A stretch of DNA of 19,354 nt from Amoebophrya sp. AT5.2 (lineage: Eukaryota; Sar; Dinophyceae; Syndiniales; Amoebophryaceae): positions 1-19,354 of the forward strand of contig RXOD01004669.1 of NCBI GenBank assembly GCA_005223375.1, read 5' to 3'. Under the pieces are notes generated by a model. That model worked only from the letters and a program-made list of their open reading frames with translations, did no database searches and was not told where the DNA came from. Shown piece by piece: positions 8,388 to 14,767 of this stretch (position 1 is its first letter; the number at the start of each line of letters is the position of its first letter). The position numbers were made by a program, and so were the translations under genes.

Positions 8388-9926
8388 ATGTCCCAACCCG
8401 GCTCAGCTGGGGACTCCCTCGCTTCGCGCGGCGCGGAGTTCTACGCTGCGGTAATCGTTATAGGTTTCTTTTCCGGTGTGATGACGGGCCTCATGGGTGT
8501 TGGAAGCGGGCTTACCTTCGTCTGCGGATGGAACGTCAGTTTTCTCATTTACGAGGCCACTCTCGGCTCTTCGAGCCGAAGCAAGAACCCGTTTGCGGAA
8601 TACGACGACTTGGTGGGGATCATGGTTGTCTGCGAGATTTTCGTGAACAGCTACTCCGCGTTGCTGCACCGGCACAAAGTGTGGAGTCTGCGAAGGCTCA
8701 TTCCCTGCTTGATGCTGCCGTCGCTGTGCCTCTGCCCGGTGGGGGCCTGGGTGTATGCAATTTCGGATATCACCACGGTCCGCGCATTGATTGCGCACCT
8801 CCTTTTTTGGTTCGCGTTTGGCTGGCTCTGCCTGCACCCGCCATCAAGAGAAATGAATCCAGTGTCGGGAACGATGCAGAGCAGACAAGAAGATGAAAGT
8901 GGAGGTACCGTGACAAGAACATCCACGGCTATTAGGACTCCTGGTGGAGGAGCTATTGCGCCCAGGGCCACTTCATCGGAAATCATAGAAGGGGACGTGG
9001 GCGTGGCGGAGGCGGAAGTTGATCAAGATGTTGCTTCATCAACAGGCACAGGGCGGCTCGAGGAAACCGCATGCACACCTTCAACCGTGGCGTCCACAAG
9101 ATCATCAACTACCGAAGCGGAAGCGTCGATACTCAATATGAATCTGGCTATGCCGCTAGAGCCGCAGGCGCAGCTCCCCGCCGGCGAGCGGCAAAAGCAG
9201 AGTTTCGCTTTCGACGAACATTTGCTGGAAACGGACGAACACGGCGAAAAACAAGCAGAGCTGGCGAGAATGCCCCCTGCTCAGAACCTGCCGAATGTTC
9301 GGGGGGAAACTGCTGTAGTACAACAGGTGGCTGGAGGCAATAGACCAGCATCTGTCGGGACCCTAGCAGAAATGTCAGACGCCGTTGTTGTTCCGCGGTA
9401 TGTGTATTTCGGCGTTGTGTGTGCAGCTTGCGGCTCGGGCTTCTTCGGTGGACTCATGGGTTTGACGGGACCGCCACTCATCCTGCTCGGTCTCGTTCTT
9501 CCGCCCAGCGTGTACCCGGCCTCCGTCGCACGTGCGCTTAGCGTCCTCGGGCTCTCTGTCGAGCCGTACACCCGTGCTTTTTACGTGCGGGACAAGATCG
9601 ATTTCGGGCAGTGCGGTCTTGTGTATGCCAGTGCACTTTCTGCAGGCGTGCTTGGCGTTTGTTTTGGCACCAGGATCGCCGGCTGTATCAGCGAACGCAT
9701 CTTCCGGCTGATACTGTGCGGGTTACTGACCGGGACGAGTCTGGTCATACTAGGAATTTTCGAGGGAAACGAACTGGCGCTGGCCATGCTCGGATTGCTT
9801 GTGCTAGGCGCAGGGGCAATGCACGTCATCGGCAGAAGGAAATGCCGGGCCGGCGGATCAACGCCTCGTCTCAGACTCGGAGAAGGGCGTTGCTGGCGGA
9901 AAAAGCACATCGACGTGGCGCCATGA
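8388..9926 (+). CDS. TauE/SafE-family membrane permease, copy B
   Basis: 512 residues from ATG 8388. The in-frame GTG at 8343 is not used in eukaryotes. Architecture is the same as copy A: GVMTGLMGVGSG in half 1, GGLMGLTGPPLILL in half 2, and about eight spans. By eye the N-terminal half differs from copy A at roughly one residue in nine and the C-terminal half at about one in fourteen. The 182-residue middle loop (8844-9389) is far more diverged but keeps short shared motifs (ASTRSSTT, DEHGEKQ, ARMP-x-QNLP). The tail ends CWRKKH-x2-VAP. Anion transport is inferred from the family; the substrate cannot be read from the sequence. The Trp-to-Cys change in GVLGVCFG and the Tyr-to-Cys change before ISERIF are copy-specific. 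Confidence 0.85.
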   Translation: MSQPGSAGDSLASRGAEFYAAVIVIGFFSGVMTGLMGVGSGLTFVCGWNVSFLIYEATLGSSSRSKNPFAEYDDLVGIMVVCEIFVNSYSALLHRHKVWSLRRLIPCLMLPSLCLCPVGAWVYAISDITTVRALIAHLLFWFAFGWLCLHPPSREMNPVSGTMQSRQEDESGGTVTRTSTAIRTPGGGAIAPRATSSEIIEGDVGVAEAEVDQDVASSTGTGRLEETACTPSTVASTRSSTTEAEASILNMNLAMPLEPQAQLPAGERQKQSFAFDEHLLETDEHGEKQAELARMPPAQNLPNVRGETAVVQQVAGGNRPASVGTLAEMSDAVVVPRYVYFGVVCAACGSGFFGGLMGLTGPPLILLGLVLPPSVYPASVARALSVLGLSVEPYTRAFYVRDKIDFGQCGLVYASALSAGVLGVCFGTRIAGCISERIFRLILCGLLTGTSLVILGIFEGNELALAMLGLLVLGAGAMHVIGRRKCRAGGSTPRLRLGEGRCWRKKHIDVAP

Positions 9927-11165
9927 GAACCACTTCTGATGCATGAAGCACCCTCTGCAGTGAAGTACTGCGAGCACTCACGTGGAATTATGGCAATAGT
10001 TCAGGTTGACACGTTCACAGCCAGCTAATACATAGGTAGGGAACAACGCGGCGATGAGTCACGCCACTGATGTAATCGCCAAAATTTTTGCTCGGTGAGC
10101 GGTAAACAGAAGTTGAGGCATGGACGAGCAGATGAGTACGTTGTAAGTCGGGACCGAAAACGTCCGCGCCTTCCCCAGGATCAGAAAAAAACAACGCGCA
10201 GCTATTCCGTTTCTCGCTGCCTTCGCAGCTTTGTACTGTTGCGGCTGTTTGCACATTATTGTTGGCTTACCAGCGGTCTAGACCTAGAGCGCCCAGTCTT
10301 ACTGTTTCCTGCGTGCATGTTCCGGTACGAGAGGAGCGGGTTCGCCCGGTGCTATGATCGATTCTGCAAAAAAAAATGAGGTTAGTCTCCGGCCCGTTCT
10401 TCGCCCTCTGGAGCAGGGTGGCGAACCGGCGGTGGAACGAGTCCGTCGCCTGTGTTAGCGTTCTTTTTGAATGCGAAGAACAGTCTGTCTCAACCTCAAG
10501 TGTGGTGACTCGTATCAGTCCTCATTCCTGAATGACAATAAATTATGATGGGAACAACACCTTGACCTTCACCTTTTTGGGGAGTTTGCGCGATTGCATG
10601 GTGCCGCTGGAGTCGGTTTTTATTTTCATCTCTGTCGCGGTATCTATGGAACATACAAGGAAGCAAGGTAAAACAAATGAACGTCTGTGCCTGCTGCATC
10701 GATCACGTGTTTCTTGACGAGGCAACATCTCTCGTGTTTTGGTTTTCTGAGGACGGTACGTAACTTAATTAGGGGTGAAGGCGATGGCGCTCCAACAGAG
10801 ATGCTCGGTCACCAAAATAAAAAAACAGGACAAAGAAGGTACTCGTCCTGCGCCTGCCTGCTCAATTTAACATTACCAAAGACCCGCATGGAACACCTTC
10901 AAAAATTAATTGAGGGGGAATTCATTTTCATTGAACTACCCAAACGAAACAAACCCAACCGATCGAAGTTTTTTTGATGGGGAGCACGGTAAAGGTCGTA
11001 CTCGACCAGCCAAACTAAGATAGAAGAGGCATTGCTTTCGCTTCCTTCTTCCACCGTAGGTACTGGTAGTACTTCTACCCTGAGCCGCCAAGAAATTTCA
11101 AATTCAATGTAGCAGGAGCCACGATTAAAAAGGGTTGGCATTCGAAGCCTAAGAACACTATCACC
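9927..11165. other. Intergenic region between permease copies B and C
   Basis: About 1.24 kb, the longest spacer here, with no supportable gene. Open frames of 60-96 codons occur, but most lack ATG and none shows a domain. A sarcin-ricin-like string lies at 10325-10335. A-runs occur at 10186-10192 and 10368-10376, and AATAAA-like strings at 10538 and 10815. I see no repeat of the A/B duplicated flank, so copy C has its own upstream region. Confidence 0.5.
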
Positions 11166-12776
11166 ATGTCCGCCACCGTTGGATTTTCGGTCTACGCTGC
11201 GATCGCTTTCACCGCTTTCTGTGGAGGCACCATGAAGTCCCTGGTCGGCTGCGGAATGGCCCTCACGTTCGTCTGTGGCTGGAATATCAGTTTCCTCCTA
11301 TACGACGCCTTCCGCTCCTCGTCCTCGTCAACATCTTCTTCCCACTCTACTCCCGAGTCTTCTACTACCGACAGTGTTGCGGAGTCCACGACGCATTCGA
11401 GGAACCCGTTTTCAGAATACGACGACCTGGTCGGGCTCGTCGCGGTGTGCGAAATTTTGGTTAACACCTACTTAGCCGCGCTGCAGCGGCACCGGCTCTG
11501 GAGTCTGCGAAGGCTCGTTCTTTGCTTGATGTTGCCGTCGCTGTGCCTATGCCCGGTCGGAGCCTGGGTCTACGCAGCTTCTGATATCACAACGGTCCGC
11601 GTGCTCATCGCCCACCTGCTGTTTTGGTTCGCGTTCGGCTGGTTTTGCCTGCATCTGCAGAACGAACAGAGGAGAAGAACGTCGGGGTCGGCGGGAGAAC
11701 AAAATAAAAGCGCTGAAGCACCAGCAGGACCAGGGTCTCGTCTTGATGAACTTGACATAAATACAAGTAAAATTGCTGTTTCTGATGTCAATGGCAGCAG
11801 CTTTTCGAGGGCCGCAGCGCTAGCGGATGTGGTGACCACGGACGATTCGACAGGGACGGTTGTCCGCACACCCACCTCTTCGAGTAAGTGCAGCAGGGAC
11901 CACTGCGAGGGCGACTTTTCGCGGCTTGAGGAAAACGGGCTCACAACGTCAACAAGGGCGTCAACGACGGCGGAGGGCGCGGGAACAAGCGAAGCGTTAG
12001 AGAGGGCCGCGAGGGGCGCCGGCGCACGACAACACTTAGAGCACGTTTTCGACGTCGATGACGGGAGCCGAGTCGACCGACGGGATGCTGTTGATGACTA
12101 CAGAGACAGGAAAGCGGAAACCACGGAGCAATCACAGGAAGCAGCTGCTGCACAACGTCCGTCACGACCTCCAAGTTCACCTGCGGGAGTCTACTTGAAA
12201 GAGCTCGACAACGTTCGCTCGCCGGAGATCTTATTTCCGCGCTATGTCTACTTGAGCGTGCTCTGTGCCGCTTCCGGCGCAGGGTTCTTCGCTGGATTGC
12301 TGGGCCTTTCGGGCCCGCCGCTCATCCTGCTGGCGCTCCTACTTCCGCCCAGCGTGTACCCGGCGTCCGTTGCGCGTGCGCTGCTTCCCCTCGGGCTGTT
12401 TTTCGAGCCCTACGCGCGCGCCCTTTACATCCAGGAACACATTGATTTCCGAAAGTACGGCTATGTGTACGCGAGCGCGGTCGCGGCTGGGGCGCTCGGC
12501 GTGTGGTTCGGCAACCGAATCTCGGCGCACATCAGCGAACGCATCTTCCGCCTGATATTGTGCGGGCTGCTCACCGGCACGAGTCTGGTCATGCTGGGAA
12601 TCTTCGAGGGAAACGCAGTGGCGCTGGCGATGCTGGGGCTGCTCGTGTTGGTCGCGGGAGGCATGCACGCCGCCGACCTCCGCAGGACGTGCCGGGCGAG
12701 CGGAGCAACGCCTCGTCTTGGAATCCTCGGAGGAGGGCCCTGCTGGAGAAAAAATCACGACAACGTGGCGCCATAA
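11166..12776 (+). CDS. TauE/SafE-family membrane permease, copy C (divergent)
   Basis: 536 residues. The ATG at 11166 sits in a good context (CACCATGTCC). It aligns throughout with copies A and B: FVCGWNISFLLYDAF, NPFSEYDDLVGLVAVCEI, CLMLPSLCLCPVGAWVYAASDITTVR, then AGLLGLSGPPLILL, LPPSVYPASVARAL, HISERIFRLILCGLLTGTSLVMLGIFEGN. It differs by a Ser/Thr-rich insertion of about 28 residues after the first hydrophobic segment. Its half-1 glycine motif is also altered, reading GTMKSLVGCGMA instead of GVMTGLTGAGSG. The 191-residue middle loop (11661-12233) is largely unalignable to the other copies. The tail again ends CWRKNH-x2-VAP. It is the oldest branch of the triplet. Family membership is clear; the altered motif could mean a changed substrate or reduced transport. 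Confidence 0.83.
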   Translation: MSATVGFSVYAAIAFTAFCGGTMKSLVGCGMALTFVCGWNISFLLYDAFRSSSSSTSSSHSTPESSTTDSVAESTTHSRNPFSEYDDLVGLVAVCEILVNTYLAALQRHRLWSLRRLVLCLMLPSLCLCPVGAWVYAASDITTVRVLIAHLLFWFAFGWFCLHLQNEQRRRTSGSAGEQNKSAEAPAGPGSRLDELDINTSKIAVSDVNGSSFSRAAALADVVTTDDSTGTVVRTPTSSSKCSRDHCEGDFSRLEENGLTTSTRASTTAEGAGTSEALERAARGAGARQHLEHVFDVDDGSRVDRRDAVDDYRDRKAETTEQSQEAAAAQRPSRPPSSPAGVYLKELDNVRSPEILFPRYVYLSVLCAASGAGFFAGLLGLSGPPLILLALLLPPSVYPASVARALLPLGLFFEPYARALYIQEHIDFRKYGYVYASAVAAGALGVWFGNRISAHISERIFRLILCGLLTGTSLVMLGIFEGNAVALAMLGLLVLVAGGMHAADLRRTCRASGATPRLGILGGGPCWRKNHDNVAP

Positions 12777-13502
12777 ACAGCTCCTTCATCGAACAGTTGG
12801 AGGAGTAAGAATTCGAAGTAAGTGAGAAAGGAAACTACCGCTGTGGCCATTTTTAAGTACACTTACCCTTACGGGCGGGCTATGTTGAGTGTGCACAACA
12901 ACAGATGGGAAATTTAAAACCAATCATCGATCCTCACACATACACATGCCATAGATTCTGTACATATTGTTGGACCGCGACGTCGGTGACCGTGACTCAC
13001 AAATTACTTCCGTTGTACACCCACCAGCACCACACAAACTCCAACTCTGCGGAAGTCTTTGAGAAAGTACTTCCTCGGCGTGACCGTTGGAGTACGGCAA
13101 GATTTGCTGGAAGAACCACTTGGGCCGCGGGCAGCGACCCGCCTCTCAAAGTATGGCCTCGCTGTGGGCGCTGATGTGCTTTTCTCCAAAGATACATGGG
13201 GATGGCCGCATCTCCTCAGGACGAAGTCTAAAAAATGCGGCTAGCCAAGAACGAAACATTCACGGCACGCTTGACGCGGCAGAAAAACACACGACAGATG
13301 TATGTTCTGGACAGGAAGTTGTCCACCGACGCTCACGCTTTATTCGATACCAATTTGCGAACTGGAGGGAGATATCCTTCGATGCGGTCGTGGCTCTTTT
13401 TTCTTGGAACTGATGGGACGTCGGTGTTTCTGCTCTTCCTACTTTTGTGGTTGGATTTTCTTTTTCAGTGGAAAACAAAGGTTACTTACTGGTCGCAGCA
13501 TA
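12777..13502. other. Intergenic region with splice-like signals
   Basis: 726 bases without a firm gene. A consensus 5' splice site (GTAAGTGAG) lies at 12818 and a strong pyrimidine tract with acceptor (TTTTCTTTTTCAG) ends at 13468, 34 bases before the next gene's first ATG. A frame open from about 12996 to a TAG at 13242-13244 encodes a protein-like peptide without an ATG. A cis-spliced leader, a trans-splice acceptor or a lost exon would each fit. Confidence 0.45.
13456..13468 (+). promoter_or_regulatory. Strong splice-acceptor-like site before the next gene
   Basis: ATTTTCTTTTTCAG is a near-perfect pyrimidine tract plus CAG. There is no ATG between it and 13503, so a cis- or trans-splice here would make 13503 the first start codon of the downstream gene. 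No nearby consensus donor is obvious; the closest good one is GTAAGT at 12818. Confidence 0.4.
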
Positions 13503-14480
13503 ATGATGCTTCCCCGAGCGGGTACTTGCCTTCTCTTCAACAACATGGTGCGGCTGTGGAGCACGCTGCACGTGCTCCACTGCATCTGGCAACTTCTACC
13601 CGTTTCATCCACGGCGAGCGGAACGGATGGCACCGGTATTCCATCGAGCGTCCTCGAGGGCGACATCTTCAAGCACGTGAACAACTTTCAGTTTCCTACA
13701 GCGTTGACGCGTGACCCTGTCTCCGAGACGAGGCTCCTGAGCCGCGGCCGACAGCTGCGGTCCAAGAACAAGCTGTTCCGGCGCAGGGCGTTTCGCCCCG
13801 GGTTTTACCGAACGGTACAACGGAACATGAATAGGGGAGGTCGTCACGTGTTCGCTGAGTGGCGGTTCCCGCGGCTGACGTCTCCCGCCGTGGAGCGGTA
13901 CCGCACGCCGTTGCCGGAGGGCAAGTGCGTGCGGATAAAGCGGGTGCGGAAGATCCACACCAACGGAAGCTTTCTGTGGATGGGAAAACTGAAAAACTCA
14001 GCACACAACGGCTGGATCGTCTTGGGAAAGCAGGCCTGGTACCAGATGGGAACAGAGGAATACCTGATCAAATTGGAGGAGTGCGTGCCGGTAGAAGATG
14101 CGGCTGCGGCAGTTGCTGGAGAAAACTCCACCTCAACAAACTCGACCACGGGGACGCCGGGCAATGACAGCACTAGTACTGGCAGGATTGATGTGATTCC
14201 AAACGATCTGAACGCGACTGACATTAAACTTGGTGGTGGAGATGTCGAAGTGACTCGTTTCGTAATCACAAACGCAACGACTGCGGCGGATGCGGGGACT
14301 GGTGGAAAGAACGAATCGGATCTGGACTGGGTGGAGGTGCTGGACGAAGAAGATGAGGATGACGACGGAGTCAATGACTGTCGGAAAGCGCTGTCGCAGG
14401 GTGGCGCTGATGTGAAGAATGAGAGCTCGTCCAGCGCACGGGTGAACCAAACAGCGCCGCTAGATTGCGATCAAGATTGA
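13503..14480 (+). CDS. Secreted glycoprotein-like protein with SH3-like core
   Basis: 325 residues if started at ATG 13503. The same frame has ATGs at 13302 and 13545. The 13545 start has the best context (AACATGG) and gives a classic signal peptide, MVRLWSTLHVLHCIWQLLPV then SSTASG. Start 13503 keeps this with a longer n-region, whereas 13302 would bury it. A basic segment (RGRQLRSKNKLFRRRAFRPG) follows. Residues ~137-194 (GKCVRIKRVRKI, LWMGKL, NGWIVLGKQAWYQ) have the alternating strand pattern and GWI turn of bacterial-type SH3-like barrels, though this is only suggestive. The last ~115 residues are acidic, with sequons NST, NDS, NAT, NES and NQT and a DEEDEDDD cluster. The inferred location is the secretory pathway or cell surface; the function is unknown. 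It lies directly upstream of the glycosyltransferase-like gene. Confidence 0.65.
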   Translation: MMLPRAGTCLLFNNMVRLWSTLHVLHCIWQLLPVSSTASGTDGTGIPSSVLEGDIFKHVNNFQFPTALTRDPVSETRLLSRGRQLRSKNKLFRRRAFRPGFYRTVQRNMNRGGRHVFAEWRFPRLTSPAVERYRTPLPEGKCVRIKRVRKIHTNGSFLWMGKLKNSAHNGWIVLGKQAWYQMGTEEYLIKLEECVPVEDAAAAVAGENSTSTNSTTGTPGNDSTSTGRIDVIPNDLNATDIKLGGGDVEVTRFVITNATTAADAGTGGKNESDLDWVEVLDEEDEDDDGVNDCRKALSQGGADVKNESSSSARVNQTAPLDCDQD

Positions 14481-14707
14481 TCACTGATACGTAAAGCTGG
14501 TGGCCTTTATTTTGGGCGCATACGCACACGCCGCGCTGACCTCCAGTTGAAAACATGACAGGAGCCGACAAAAAAAGATTTTCGCTAGTGCAGCACTCTC
14601 TGCTGAAGAATCTATCATCATGAATTTTTTCAAAGTACGAATTCGCTGGAGTTATAAAATGTGAAATGCCATCATGTAGCAGTCACGCACACCACTTTTC
14701 GAGAAAA

Positions 14708-14767
14708 ATGTCTCGATGCGCGCAGTGGGAATGCAGGAGCAAGCTGTTGCTTCAAACTTTGAAATGA
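14708..14767 (+). promoter_or_regulatory. Upstream ORF overlapping the glycosyltransferase start
   Basis: ATG 14708 opens a 19-codon frame ending in TGA 14765-14767. It precedes and overlaps the main frame. Its stop overlaps the in-frame Met-17 codon of the main protein as ATGA (14764-14767), a layout compatible with termination and reinitiation at Met-17. Confidence 0.4.

Larger units (their letters stand above)
7925..9939 (+). repeat. Segmental duplication unit 2 (carries permease copy B)
   Basis: Homologous to 5545-7683. The flank is shorter than in unit 1, mainly through deletion between the ACATACTGGCTG string and TCTGTTACTGTGCGG. Homology then runs through the leader and coding region to the shared GAGAACCACT just after the stop. 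The 3' coding part (about 9480-9870) is almost identical to unit 1 at the nucleotide level. Confidence 0.8.

Noticed and set aside
10687..10977. 96-codon forward frame between permeases B and C
   Set aside because: Its start is GTG and there is no recognisable domain. Basic, compositionally mixed residues are consistent with chance.
10899..11141. 80-codon minus-strand ATG frame just before copy C
   Set aside because: It is short, has no domain, and lies in what must be the leader or promoter of copy C.
12835..12862. Dinoflagellate spliced-leader-like string (CCGCTGTGGCCATTTTTAAG)
   Set aside because: It shares only GCCATTTT with the known leader core and lacks GGCTCAAG and a following donor, so it is not an SL RNA gene.
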